Program-made: the position numbers and the translations under genes
Notes under the pieces: model-generated
Told to the model about the DNA's origin: nothing
Seen by the model: the letters and a program-made list of their open reading frames with translations, nothing else
Database searches by the model: none
Part shown: positions 25,236 through 33,640 of the stretch, one piece after another
Layout: each line of letters starts with the position of its first letter
How positions within the stretch are numbered: the first letter of the stretch is position 1
Origin: UMGS1883 sp045636425
GTDB lineage: Bacteria > Bacillota > Clostridia > UMGS1883
DNA length: 64,000 bases
Reading direction: 5' to 3'
Assembly (NCBI GenBank): GCA_045636425.1
Contig: JAZTXM010000012.1
Coordinates: forward strand, 62,001 to 126,000

Positions 25236-26183
25236 ATGTGCAGTTATATAGTAACTGTAGATACAGGCGGTTCTAAAACACAAATAACTCTTTTCGACAA
25301 AGATGGAAACAAGCTTTCTGATGCCCGTTGCAAGGGAATTGGAGTTACCCACGAAAGCGATGCAGAAACAAAGTTCCTTACCGAAGCCCTTAACTTTTTA
25401 ATGGAAAAGCGATGTTTTACAGATGTTTCAAAAGTAATTATAAATGTAGGGGGAACTAACATAGAACAGATTAAAGATGCCCTCTCTTCTCATTTTTCCA
25501 ATGCCCGAATTGAGGCGTACCGTGAGTCTTCGGGAGTTATAATGTCAGCAATTTGCGACTGTGAAAATGCAGATGTTCTCCTTATGGCAGGGACCGGTTC
25601 AATTGCCCTGGCAAAGGGAGAAAAAGGAAATATTATAACAGATGGTTGGTGCCCCAATATAGGTGATTTTGGCAGCGGATACTGGATAGGACTTGAGGCT
25701 ATTTCCCGTTCTTTACTGTCATTGGAAAAAAGCGAGCCTTTATCATCTCTTGCAAAAACCATCACGGGAAGAAATGCACCATTTTCAGCAATGGAGGATA
25801 TTTCCAGGCAAATGGCAATGAGAGATGAGGTACGTTCTCACTTTATGCCTCTTGAAAGATCTGCTGTTGCAAAGCTCACAAGGGTTGTGGCGGATTGTGC
25901 AAGATGCGGTGACCAGATGGCTATAGACATTTTCCGGGATGCAGGAAAAGAGCTTGCAAAAACAGTTATCCGAGCTATGAACATAGCAGAATGCAAGGAA
26001 AATTCCGTAATTCTTGTTTCTGGCGGTGTTACTGCCTGCAGCGAATTATGGAAAGAATCATTTAATGAAACTTTGAAAAAAGAAAAAGAAAATTGCATAT
26101 GGCGTATAGGAGAGGCTGATATGACAAAAGGCGCTCTGTATTACGCTATTAATTATATGGATAGGAGAGATTGTGATGTTTGA
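25236..26183 (+). CDS. BadF/BadG-type amino-sugar kinase (MurK-like)
   Basis: 315 residues from ATG 25236, six bases after the murQ stop and preceded by GGGAGG. ASKHA-fold motifs are present: phosphate-1 VDTGGSKTQITLFDKDG (residue 6), phosphate-2 MAGTGSIALAKG (about 116) and GDFGSGYWIGLEAI. BadF/BadG-family kinases next to murQ include MurK of Clostridium acetobutylicum, which phosphorylates MurNAc and GlcNAc. That activity is inferred from context; ManNAc, to feed NanE, is another possibility. Confidence 0.85.
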   Translation: MCSYIVTVDTGGSKTQITLFDKDGNKLSDARCKGIGVTHESDAETKFLTEALNFLMEKRCFTDVSKVIINVGGTNIEQIKDALSSHFSNARIEAYRESSGVIMSAICDCENADVLLMAGTGSIALAKGEKGNIITDGWCPNIGDFGSGYWIGLEAISRSLLSLEKSEPLSSLAKTITGRNAPFSAMEDISRQMAMRDEVRSHFMPLERSAVAKLTRVVADCARCGDQMAIDIFRDAGKELAKTVIRAMNIAECKENSVILVSGGVTACSELWKESFNETLKKEKENCIWRIGEADMTKGALYYAINYMDRRDCDV

Positions 26184-26856
26184 ATTACCAAAAGGACTTT
26201 TTGTTTCGTGTCAGGCAAGAGAAGGAAACCCCTTTAAAAAGCCTGAGTTATTGGCTGTTATGGCTGAAGCCGCTGTTTTAGGTGGTGCAGTTGGTATAAG
26301 AGCCGACGGTGTAGATGATATTTCAGCAATCCGTTCAAAAGTAAATGTTCCAATCATAGGTATCAACAAAAAATACGATTCCACAGGCAGAATTGTTATA
26401 ACACCCGATTTTGAAAGTGCAGAGGAAGTAGCAAAAGCAGGAGCAGATATTATTGCACTTGACGCAACTTTCCAGGAAAGCGACATTCGCCCTGATGTAG
26501 GTGAAACTATTCACAAAATTAAGACCAAACTCGGTCTTCCCGTTATGGCTGACATCAGCACATTGGAAGAAGCAGAACGTGCAGTTGAATTCGGTGCTGA
26601 TATTGTAGCAACCACATTAAATGGCTATCTTCCCGGGAAACCTTATCCCCATGAGGAGCAATATATTCCTAATCTTGCACTTTTGGAAAGTGTTATAAAT
26701 TCTCCTAAAATTACATGCCCTGTAATTGGTGAAGGAAGATTCTGGAATCCTCTTGATGTGAAAAAGGCTTTTGATATGGGGGTACACGCCATCGTTATAG
26801 GAAAGGCTATTACAAACCCTATGGCTGCAACAGAGTATTTTGTGAAGCATATATAA
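26176..26856 (+). CDS. nanE: N-acetylmannosamine-6-phosphate 2-epimerase
   Basis: 226 residues from ATG 26176, overlapping the kinase by 8 nt, with AGGAGAG upstream. The TIM-barrel NanE motifs are present: the start LFVSCQAREGNPF, VPIIGINKKYD, DIIALDAT, MADISTLEEAERA, GADIVATTLNGY and IGEGRFWNP. It converts ManNAc-6-P to GlcNAc-6-P, joining the MurQ product before NagA. No sialate lyase or sialate transporter is found in the window, so the source of ManNAc-6-P is open. Confidence 0.95.
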   Translation: MFELPKGLFVSCQAREGNPFKKPELLAVMAEAAVLGGAVGIRADGVDDISAIRSKVNVPIIGINKKYDSTGRIVITPDFESAEEVAKAGADIIALDATFQESDIRPDVGETIHKIKTKLGLPVMADISTLEEAERAVEFGADIVATTLNGYLPGKPYPHEEQYIPNLALLESVINSPKITCPVIGEGRFWNPLDVKKAFDMGVHAIVIGKAITNPMAATEYFVKHI

Positions 26857-26910
26857 TCTTGCTCCACTTTCTGTCTGACCACCAATAGATTATCCATATA
26901 TAAACGAAAA

Positions 26911-26952
26911 CAAGCATACCGCCGTAAAAAGCGATATGCTTGAATTTCTTTT
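26911..26952 (+). terminator. Probable terminator of the amino-sugar operon
   Basis: An 8-bp stem CAAGCATA / TATGCTTG (26911-26918 / 26935-26942), extended by inner GC pairs, is followed by AATTTCTTTT. The rest of 26953-27038 holds only a second weak hairpin (TAGTGAT / ATCACTA). Confidence 0.55.
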
Positions 26953-27038
26953 AACACCCTGCTTGTCGGTAGATAGTGATGTTTTTAACACTTCCTTATC
27001 ACTACCCACCTAAATTGAGGAATTTCTTTTTTTGTTTC

Positions 27039-27206
27039 TTATTCTTCGTTATCGGTGCAAAAGGAATTCATATTACACTCGGAGCATTTGCCGCCGGAGG
27101 GGCAGCCTATGCATTTAATTCCGCGTTTTTTTGATTTTATGATATAGGCTATGGCACTACCTATGATAACGGTCAGTATAGCAATAATAATTATATTCTT
27201 ATACAT
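27039..27206 (-). CDS. FeoB-associated Cys-rich membrane protein
   Basis: 55 residues from ATG 27206, preceded by AGGGGAGGA; the longer frame would run into feoB. One N-terminal membrane helix (YKNIIIIAILTVIIG) is followed by a basic stretch and a Cys cluster (CIGCPSGGKCSECNMNSFC) that could bind iron. This small protein regularly follows feoB in Firmicutes. Here it starts 19 nt after the feoB stop. Confidence 0.88.
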   Translation of the reverse strand: MYKNIIIIAILTVIIGSAIAYIIKSKKRGIKCIGCPSGGKCSECNMNSFCTDNEE

Positions 27207-27225
27207 ATGTTTCCTCCCCTGCTTT

Positions 27226-29250
27226 TTATCTTGTGAGAAGTTTCTCTTTTTTGGCACTTATTTTGAGTGCCTCTTTATTATTCTTACGAACGAGATAACC
27301 TATTACCACTCCAAAGAAGATAATTGCAAGAAGTCCGGGGAAAAATCCTGCACCTAAAGCTCCTGTATAGATAACTGTTCCAATTTGATAAACTGCAAAT
27401 GACACTGTAAATCCTACTGCAAACTGGAGAGCAATTCCGCCCCACAGCCATTTTTTGCTTTTCATCTCCGCATTCATTGCACCGATTGCCGCGAAGCACG
27501 GAGGCGTGAAAAGATTGAACATCAGATATGCAAGAGCCGCCGCTTTAGTAAGATTCATTGCCGCCATAATTTCCGCACTTCCGCCTGCTACCTCAAGGTC
27601 CTCGTTAATGAATTTGGCAATGGTCGGGTAAACAATAGCTATAGTTCCGACAACGTTCTCCTTTGCTATAAAGCCTGTTATCGCCGCCGCCGCAAGCTGC
27701 CATGCTTTAATTCCCACAACGGGAATAAGAATGTATGAAGCAGGCTTCGCAATCGTGGCAAGAATAGAAGATTCCGCCTGTCCTTCTGCCACAGTGCTAA
27801 AGCTCCATGTGAAATTCTGCATTATTGTAACTGCGGCATTACATACAAGGATAATTGTACCTGCTTTTACAATATAAGACCATCCACGGGAACACATGGA
27901 AAGAAATGCTCTTTTAAAGCTGGGAATTTTGTATTCGGGAAGTTCCATGATAAAATATGAATTTTTCTTTTTGACACCTGTAATCTTATTAATGAGGAGT
28001 GCACCGAAAAATATGATTGCAATGCCCACAAAATACATAAGCGTTCCAATCCAGGAAGCACCCTTAAAGAATACTCCTGCAAAAAGAGCTATTACGGGAA
28101 GCTTTGCACCGCAGGGCATAAAGGGTGCAAGCATTGCGGCAGCTCTTCTCTCCCTTTCATTGCGGATTGTACGGCACGCCATAACGCCCGGGATTGCACA
28201 GCCTGTACCGATAACAAAAGGAATAACGGATTTGCCCGAAAGCCCCACCTTCTTGAAAATCGGATCAAGCACAACGCTTACACGTGCCATGTAACCGCAG
28301 TCCTCCAAAAGCGCAATAAGGAAATACATTACCATTACAAGGGGCAAAAACCCGAGCACTGCACCCACACCGCCTATAATGCCATCAATAACTATTGCCT
28401 GGAGTATGTCGGCACTTCCCTCCATCCAGCCTGTTACGAGCTCAGTAAAAGCACCTATACCCCCTTCAAGCACTCCTGCAAGATAAACGCCCAGTCCTAT
28501 TTTTGATTCTGCCTGTGATATATGGAAAACAAGGAACATCACAACTGCAAAAATCGGTATCCCAAGCCATTTATTTGTAATTAAGGAATCGATTTTATCC
28601 TGAAAATTTCTTTCGTTGGTATGTACCTTTCGTTTTTCTACCTGCTTTACAATATCATTTACAAATTCGAAGCGCTTTCTGTCGGCAGCCTGAGCCGAAA
28701 GCTTATTTGTAAGGTCAACGTTACCTTGAGTATAGGGAGCTGTTTGTTTTTTTCCTACAAGCTCAACCGCTTTTTTTACTAATTTTTTTAAGCCCTCGTT
28801 CTTGGAGGTTATGGAAACAGTCTCCACAACGGGACAGTTAAGAAGCTTTGAAAGTGTGGCTATATCGATTAAGGTTTCCTTTTTTTCATTAATATCACTT
28901 TTATTAAGTGCGACCACAACTGGAACCCCTAATTCAAGAAGCTGGGTAGTAAAAAACAAGCTTCTGCTGAGATTGGTTGCATCAACAATATTTATAATAA
29001 CGTCGGGATTTTCCTTTTTTATATATTCGCTGGTGATGCTTTCCTCCGATGTGAAAGGAGACATTGAATATGCTCCCGGAAGGTCTACCGCTTTAATCTC
29101 TTTTCCCTCACAAAAGCTCTTTTTAATCGATGCTTCATTTTTATCAACGGTTACGCCTGCCCAGTTGCCAACGCGTTCATTCTTTCCCGTAAGTGCGTTG
29201 TACATAGTGGTTTTACCGCTGTTAGGATTGCCTGCAAATGCAATTCTCAT
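27226..29250 (-). CDS. feoB: Ferrous iron transporter FeoB
   Basis: 674 residues, typical. The N-terminal GTPase domain has G1 GNPNSGKTT (residue 7), G3 DLPGAYSMSP (about 56) and G4 NKSD (about 117). A linker helical domain and a C-terminal membrane part with the two gate-like repeats follow (GTGCAIPGVMACRT and FTPPCFAAIGAM). It imports Fe(II). A DtxR-like palindrome lies between feoA and feoB, so feoB may have its own iron-regulated promoter. Confidence 0.96.
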   Translation of the reverse strand: MRIAFAGNPNSGKTTMYNALTGKNERVGNWAGVTVDKNEASIKKSFCEGKEIKAVDLPGAYSMSPFTSEESITSEYIKKENPDVIINIVDATNLSRSLFFTTQLLELGVPVVVALNKSDINEKKETLIDIATLSKLLNCPVVETVSITSKNEGLKKLVKKAVELVGKKQTAPYTQGNVDLTNKLSAQAADRKRFEFVNDIVKQVEKRKVHTNERNFQDKIDSLITNKWLGIPIFAVVMFLVFHISQAESKIGLGVYLAGVLEGGIGAFTELVTGWMEGSADILQAIVIDGIIGGVGAVLGFLPLVMVMYFLIALLEDCGYMARVSVVLDPIFKKVGLSGKSVIPFVIGTGCAIPGVMACRTIRNERERRAAAMLAPFMPCGAKLPVIALFAGVFFKGASWIGTLMYFVGIAIIFFGALLINKITGVKKKNSYFIMELPEYKIPSFKRAFLSMCSRGWSYIVKAGTIILVCNAAVTIMQNFTWSFSTVAEGQAESSILATIAKPASYILIPVVGIKAWQLAAAAITGFIAKENVVGTIAIVYPTIAKFINEDLEVAGGSAEIMAAMNLTKAAALAYLMFNLFTPPCFAAIGAMNAEMKSKKWLWGGIALQFAVGFTVSFAVYQIGTVIYTGALGAGFFPGLLAIIFFGVVIGYLVRKNNKEALKISAKKEKLLTR

Positions 29251-29291
29251 AATGCTTTCCTCCTTGCATAGTACAAAAATGCTGTCAGTCG

Positions 29292-29307
29292 GTTAGTTAA
29301 ACCTAAC
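29292..29307. promoter_or_regulatory. Second DtxR-like palindrome, feoA-feoB intergenic
   Basis: GTTAG and CTAAC separated by 6 bp (29292-29307), close to the DtxR/IdeR half-site pattern (TTAG...CTAA). It lies 42 bp upstream of the feoB start and after a small hairpin ending feoA. Confidence 0.5.
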
Positions 29308-29320
29308 TCATCTTTAAAAA

Positions 29321-29342
29321 TATAAAGCCTGAAAGGCTTATA
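29321..29342 (-). terminator. Weak terminator or attenuator after feoA
   Basis: On the minus strand AAGCC-TTTCA-GGCTT forms a short stem flanked by TATA and followed by a T-rich run. It overlaps the feoA stop. It may only reduce readthrough into feoB. Confidence 0.45.
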
Positions 29343-29550
29343 TCTCGATGGCTCGTGCCAGTTCGTTGTCAATATTATATCTTCCGTCCTTGATTGAAAC
29401 GATACAACCACCCTTTAAATGGGAAATCACCGTAATAGGCTCACCGCTGTAGCAACCAAGGGAGAAAAGGAATGAATTCAGTTCCTCGTCATCAGTTTTT
29501 ATGCTTTTTACAATATATTCTTTTCCTTCAACAGCATCTTTCAAAGTCAT
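29338..29550 (-). CDS. feoA: FeoA-family protein
   Basis: 70 residues from ATG 29550 (a GTG three codons upstream is less likely). The SH3-like fold pattern is visible: KSIKTDDEELNSFLFSLG, then EPITVISHLKGGCIVSIKDGRYNIDNELARAI. FeoA is a small cytosolic partner needed for FeoB iron uptake. It is the first gene of the feo cluster and its promoter overlaps a palindromic operator. Confidence 0.9.
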   Translation of the reverse strand: MTLKDAVEGKEYIVKSIKTDDEELNSFLFSLGCYSGEPITVISHLKGGCIVSIKDGRYNIDNELARAIEI

Positions 29551-29586
29551 TTCTCTCACCCCTGATGATTTGTTTCATTTTCTTTA

Positions 29587-29619
29587 GTTAGTTTAGCATA
29601 ACTAACCGATATTTGTCAA
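29587..29619 (-). promoter_or_regulatory. feoA promoter with overlapping DtxR-like operator
   Basis: The minus-strand -35 TTGACA (29619-29614) and a -10 near 29596-29590 (CTAAAC/TAAACT) surround or overlap the 20-bp palindrome GTTAGTT-6 bp-AACTAAC (29587-29606). This resembles DtxR/IdeR/MntR-type boxes rather than a Fur box. Binding would block RNA polymerase; iron-dependent repression is inferred. Confidence 0.6.
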
Positions 29620-29692
29620 CTGTTTTTTTTGAGAATTTCCCAATATTTACATAAATGGTTTACACCTTTTTTGTCGAATATTGTTGTGTCGG

Positions 29693-29739
29693 GCTTCTTG
29701 TATGTCCGCACAAGAAGCAATAACTAAAATCCGCGGACA
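29693..29739 (+). ncRNA. Candidate H-type pseudoknot in the leader of the LysM gene
   Basis: Stem 1 has 8 perfect pairs (GCTTCTTG 29693-29700 with CAAGAAGC 29711-29718). The loop segment TGTCCGC (29703-29709) pairs perfectly over 7 bp with GCGGACA (29733-29739). Loops are 2 nt, 1 nt and an A-rich 14 nt, which is good H-type geometry. Its 3' end touches the ribosome-binding GAAAGG at 29740-29745. No match to a riboswitch class I know. Confidence 0.5.
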
Positions 29740-29757
29740 GAAAGGTTATGAAAATTT

Positions 29758-31008
29758 ATGAGAGGTAAAAAGATTACCTGCACACTTACGGCATTTGCAC
29801 TTTTATCTACAAGTGCAATGGCAGATGTAAGCTATACTGTTCAGAAAGGAGATTCCTATTGGAATATAGCAAAGCGGTTCAATACGAGCATGGAGTCTGT
29901 TATGGATGCAAATCCCGAAAGCTCTGCTTCTTATCTTATTACGGGACAGATAATTAAAGTTCCCTCAAACACCTACACGGTACAAAAAGGCGATACATAT
30001 TATCTGATAGCAAAAAAGTGCGGTGTTTCCCTGAGCTCACTTCTGAGTGCAAACGGTGCTTCACAAAGCTCTGTTTTATACCCCGGACAGACCGTTACAA
30101 TCCCCGGCAGCACAAACGGATACACAACTTACACGGTACAAAAAGGTGACACATACTGGATAATATCACAAAAATACGGCGTGAGCCTTAATGCCCTGCT
30201 AAGTGCGAACAATGCAACAGACAATACTCTTTTGTACATTGGCGACAAGGTCAAAATCCCCTCCTCATCAGGTGGAAGCAGTTCGGGCAATACAAATTCG
30301 GGAACATCGGGCGGAAATAGCAACGGTTCTTCGGGAAGCACCTCAAGCACTCCTTATGTAACCTATGATACATATATTGTACAAAGCGGCGATACGTTCT
30401 GGAATATAGCCATAAAGCACAAAATCCCTTATGCGGAGCTTCTTAAGGTAAATTCCCTTTCGGAATCCTCTAAAATATATGCAGGAATGAAGCTTACTAT
30501 TCCCGTTCATCACGTTCCCGTAAAATATGCTCCCGAAGGGTACGGCGAGCTTCTTGAATGGTTCAGCGAAGCACAGTATGTAGTGCCGATAAATACGGAT
30601 TTCAAGGTTGTTGACCTTGCCACGGGAAAGAGCTTTAACGCCAGAAGAACAGTGGGAAGCGGACACGCTGACTGCGAGACTCTGACCGCCAATGATACTG
30701 CCATTATGAAAGAAATCTGGGGCGGGAATTTTAACTGGAATAAGAGAAGCGTTCTCATCGTCGCAAACGGAAGAACAATTGCCGCCAGTGCCGCAGGAAT
30801 GATGCACGCAGGAAATGAAGGTGCTCCCGGCGGTGAATGGACAAGCTGGAGAAGCGATAATTACGGCGAAGGAATAAATTACGACTATGTAAAGGGAAAT
30901 GATGCACACGGACACTTTGACCTGCATTTCTATAAATCAATAGGGCACAGCAGCGGAGTGGAAAACTCCACACATCAGGCTAATGTGCTTAAAAGTGCAG
31001 GCAGATAA
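29758..31008 (+). CDS. Secreted four-LysM protein with conserved C-terminal domain
   Basis: 416 residues with a signal peptide (about 1-22, ending SAMA). LysM repeats begin at about residues 26, 74, 125 and 200, each starting YTVQKGD- or YIVQSGD-like; a Ser/Gly/Thr linker separates the third and fourth. The last 155 residues form a separate domain with GSGHADCETLT, ASAAGMMHAG and HGHFDLHF segments. It is probably wall-associated through peptidoglycan binding. The C-terminal domain recurs with LysM or other wall-binding modules in Firmicutes but has no activity I can name. A second ATG at 29748 is out of frame. Confidence 0.87.
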   Translation: MRGKKITCTLTAFALLSTSAMADVSYTVQKGDSYWNIAKRFNTSMESVMDANPESSASYLITGQIIKVPSNTYTVQKGDTYYLIAKKCGVSLSSLLSANGASQSSVLYPGQTVTIPGSTNGYTTYTVQKGDTYWIISQKYGVSLNALLSANNATDNTLLYIGDKVKIPSSSGGSSSGNTNSGTSGGNSNGSSGSTSSTPYVTYDTYIVQSGDTFWNIAIKHKIPYAELLKVNSLSESSKIYAGMKLTIPVHHVPVKYAPEGYGELLEWFSEAQYVVPINTDFKVVDLATGKSFNARRTVGSGHADCETLTANDTAIMKEIWGGNFNWNKRSVLIVANGRTIAASAAGMMHAGNEGAPGGEWTSWRSDNYGEGINYDYVKGNDAHGHFDLHFYKSIGHSSGVENSTHQANVLKSAGR

Positions 31009-31015
31009 TAAAATG

Positions 31016-31058
31016 AGGGTGTAAAAAGTTTTAACTTTTTACACCCTGTTTTTAAAGA
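31016..31058. terminator. Bidirectional terminator between the LysM and cvpA genes
   Basis: A 15-bp perfect stem, AGGGTGTAAAAAGTT / AACTTTTTACACCCT, with a 2-nt centre, followed by GTTTTTAAAG. Confidence 0.8.
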
Positions 31059-31621
31059 ACGGAATTTACTAATTCACTTACTAAATTTCCCGAAGCAAAG
31101 AAAGAAGCTAAAGAGGATTCCCTTATGCTTTCTGCCGCTAATGTCCATGTGCCGCTATCCCCTAGGGCAATCAGAACACCGATAACGATATATGTAATAA
31201 AAGCACCGCTAATAAGTCCGATGATTCCACCCAGAAGCGAATTTGCCTGCTTTATTAATGGTAGCTTCGATGCAATTTTTGCAACGCTTACCAATAGAGA
31301 AACAAGCACCTTAACCAAAATGATAATCAGTATAAAGGTAATAGCATTAACTATGAGCATCGCACCGCTTTCAACTGCAGCGGTCTTTGCCAGAAGCTCC
31401 CCACCCTTTACATTTTCCGCAAGTGCCTTTTCCACCACACTCCTTGCAACCTCACCAAGGGGCGATGCGTATAATATAGCCGCAATGGGTTTATAAACCA
31501 CAGATGTAAGTACAAAGGAAATTATTGTAGATGCAAAGCCCAGAAGGGTGCTTATGAATCCCTTTTTCATTCCCCAAAGAGTAAATATTGCCAGAGCAAC
31601 TATTAAAACCAAATCTGCCAT
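31052..31621 (-). CDS. CvpA-family membrane protein
   Basis: 189 residues from ATG 31621 (AGAGGGG upstream), with four hydrophobic helices. The start DLVLIVALAIFTLWGMKKGFI and the later LIKQANSLLGGIIGLISG match the CvpA/colicin-V-production family. The last gene of the minus-strand series, 14 nt after the DUF5711 gene. The molecular role of CvpA proteins is not settled; envelope stress tolerance has been reported for some. Confidence 0.85.
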   Translation of the reverse strand: MADLVLIVALAIFTLWGMKKGFISTLLGFASTIISFVLTSVVYKPIAAILYASPLGEVARSVVEKALAENVKGGELLAKTAAVESGAMLIVNAITFILIIILVKVLVSLLVSVAKIASKLPLIKQANSLLGGIIGLISGAFITYIVIGVLIALGDSGTWTLAAESIRESSLASFFASGNLVSELVNSVL

Positions 31622-31635
31622 AATCATTTCCCCTC

Positions 31636-32757
31636 TTATTTAATAATTTTTCCTCCTGAACCGCTTATTACAAAGACATAATCCTCATCATCAAAAAGCA
31701 CTATTTTCTTCGCTCCCGATTCACTCATCATGCGTTTTTCTATATCAAGCTCTTTGTCTGCGATATAAATCTCTTTTCCGAAAGCTATTGCCACAGCACT
31801 CTTGCTCACGCTTATATCGTCGGCAATGTAATCAAAGGTTTTTTTACCAATTTCTCTGCCCAGACGGTTTATCGTAACCACCTCGGTTGAGTTTCCCTTT
31901 ACACCGCTTCCCGACTGTTCAAAGGCAAGTACCATAATATCGGGATTCGTCACGTCTGCTTTGAGCAAAGTCTTATCTTTATATGAATAGGACCATTTTT
32001 TACTTCCGTCGGAGTTATAGTATTCAAGGCTGTGACTTCCCACAGCGGTAAGCGTATTATTCATATTATAATCTACGCTGAAATAAACCTTAGAATCGCT
32101 GCTATGCCTCTCAATTTCCTCTGCCTCGGTTATATCAAGAATCAGAATTTCACCCAAAAGCTTTTGATTTCCTGCTGTTGCTAAAGAAATTGCAATAGCA
32201 TTATTCTGGGAATTAATATCACCGTCAAGGAATTGACTCTTGCTTACATCCCACTTAAAGATAGGCTCTCCTGACTTATTATACACCATACATTCACAGT
32301 TATAGCCTTCTTTTTCTGTGGCAAGAAAGAGATAGCCATTATCATTTACTTTTGCTCTGATAATTTTGTTTTTGGTTTTTATGCTGTAACATTCCTTTAT
32401 TCGTTTGTACACGGTTACATCCGTGGAATTTTTATTATAACAGACAGCATAATCACCCTCCGTAAAAAGCATCGGCTCTGACAGGGCTATTGAAATTTTC
32501 TCACCGTCACCATCCTCGTCAAAAACACGCATGGACGTTGTTGAAACGTGCACTACTTCCCCATCTATTCTTGCGGCATCGCCTACGAAGAATCCGCTGC
32601 TTCCCTCCTGAGTTTCGGTCACAACGCCTTCGCTTTCATCTGTGCCGTTGAAAAAGTCGAGGTCTCTGTTAAGGTAATAAATTATCACAAGCATTGAAAG
32701 AATAACTATTATTGCAGATGTATTTTTTAAAATATGTTTAAATTTTTCCTTATTCAT
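31636..32757 (-). CDS. Membrane-anchored DUF5711-like protein, predicted beta-propeller
   Basis: 373 residues. One N-terminal membrane helix (about 14-31) is followed by an extracellular region with WD/PQQ-like strand repeats (YFSVDYNMNNTLTAVGSHSLEYYNSDG, KWSYSYKDK). The pattern is typical of DUF5711 proteins found next to cvpA in Clostridia. It overlaps the end of truA by 8 nt, so the two are cotranscribed. Function unknown; it may sense or scaffold at the envelope. Confidence 0.75.
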   Translation of the reverse strand: MNKEKFKHILKNTSAIIVILSMLVIIYYLNRDLDFFNGTDESEGVVTETQEGSSGFFVGDAARIDGEVVHVSTTSMRVFDEDGDGEKISIALSEPMLFTEGDYAVCYNKNSTDVTVYKRIKECYSIKTKNKIIRAKVNDNGYLFLATEKEGYNCECMVYNKSGEPIFKWDVSKSQFLDGDINSQNNAIAISLATAGNQKLLGEILILDITEAEEIERHSSDSKVYFSVDYNMNNTLTAVGSHSLEYYNSDGSKKWSYSYKDKTLLKADVTNPDIMVLAFEQSGSGVKGNSTEVVTINRLGREIGKKTFDYIADDISVSKSAVAIAFGKEIYIADKELDIEKRMMSESGAKKIVLFDDEDYVFVISGSGGKIIK

Positions 32758-33484
32758 AATTCACCTCTACCAAAGAAAGCCCTTGAGGAGGGGCAGTTAT
32801 TCCCATTAATCTTCTGTCTTTCTTTTCTATAAGCTCGGCAATTTCGCTCTCGGAAAGCTTGCCGTTACCCACATAAACAAGAGTGCCTACTATTATCCTC
32901 ACCATGTTGTATAGAAATCCGTCAGCCGCGGCACGAACTGTTATTAAATCTCCGTCTTTTCTGAGCGAAAGCTCCGTAACCGTTCTGACCGTGGATTTAA
33001 CCACACTCCCCGCTGCACAAAAGCAGGCAAAATCGTGTTTTCCTGAGATAAGCTTTGCTGCACGCTGCATTTTTTCAAAATCCAGCTTTATAGGGTAGTG
33101 CCACGCAAAATTTCTTAGTAACGGATCCATAAAAGGAGCGTTAAGGATTTTATATTCATATGCTTTTGTAACTGTTTCAAAACGGGCGTTAAAGCCCTCA
33201 TGCATTATCTCGCACTTATAGGCACGTATATCAGGCGGAAGCATGGTATTTAAAACAAAGGGAATCTTATCACACGGGATTGTAGTTTCTGCGACAAAGC
33301 TGCATACATATATCCTTGCGTGAACTCCTGCATCTGTTCTGCTGCATCCTGTAACGGTGGTTTCTTTTTTGAAAACCTCGGATAAAATACCCTCTAAAAC
33401 CTCCTGCACCGTGATGCCGTTTTTCTGACGCTGCCATCCGTGATAATTTGTGCCGTCATATGCCATTGTAAGTTTGTAAGTCAT
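32750..33484 (-). CDS. truA: tRNA pseudouridine synthase A
   Basis: 244 residues from ATG 33484. The earlier in-frame Met codons are disfavoured because the family starts MTYKLTMAYDGTNYHGWQ. The catalytic motif is visible as TGCSRTDAGVHA with the Asp near residue 52. TruA makes pseudouridine at positions 38-40 of tRNAs. It follows the ecfA1-ecfA2-ecfT genes, the usual Firmicutes order, though here a 169-nt palindrome-rich gap intervenes. Confidence 0.95.
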   Translation of the reverse strand: MTYKLTMAYDGTNYHGWQRQKNGITVQEVLEGILSEVFKKETTVTGCSRTDAGVHARIYVCSFVAETTIPCDKIPFVLNTMLPPDIRAYKCEIMHEGFNARFETVTKAYEYKILNAPFMDPLLRNFAWHYPIKLDFEKMQRAAKLISGKHDFACFCAAGSVVKSTVRTVTELSLRKDGDLITVRAAADGFLYNMVRIIVGTLVYVGNGKLSESEIAELIEKKDRRLMGITAPPQGLSLVEVNYE

Positions 33485-33572
33485 TATAATTTCCATAGCC
33501 TTTCTGCCCGCAGATAGCAATTAAAATATATACGCACTTTTCGTGGGCAGATAAGGCGTATAATGGAAATTA

Positions 33573-33622
33573 TGCACATCGCCGTTTCGCATCGCGTTCG
33601 ATGCGAAAATTTCGGCGGTGCA
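33573..33622. repeat. Large imperfect hairpin in the ecfT-truA gap
   Basis: Three nested stems: TGCAC/GTGCA, CGCCG/CGGCG and a 10-bp TTTCGCATCG/CGATGCGAAA with loop CGTT, giving 20 pairs with one internal loop. It is GC-richer than the flanks. It has no downstream T run, so it is not a normal terminator. It may be an RNA-processing or stabilising element, or a mobile palindromic repeat. Confidence 0.6.
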
Positions 33623-33640
33623 ATAAATTCCGCCGGAGGC

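Noticed and set aside
26953..27038. Second hairpin (TAGTGAT / ATCACTA) and repeated GAATTTCTTTT as a small mobile element
   Set aside because: The stem is short and the repeat is A/T-rich, so chance is a sufficient explanation.
29587..29606. Palindrome at feoA as a Fur box
   Set aside because: It lacks the GATAAT-type hexamers of Fur boxes, whereas the TTAG/CTAA halves fit the DtxR family better.
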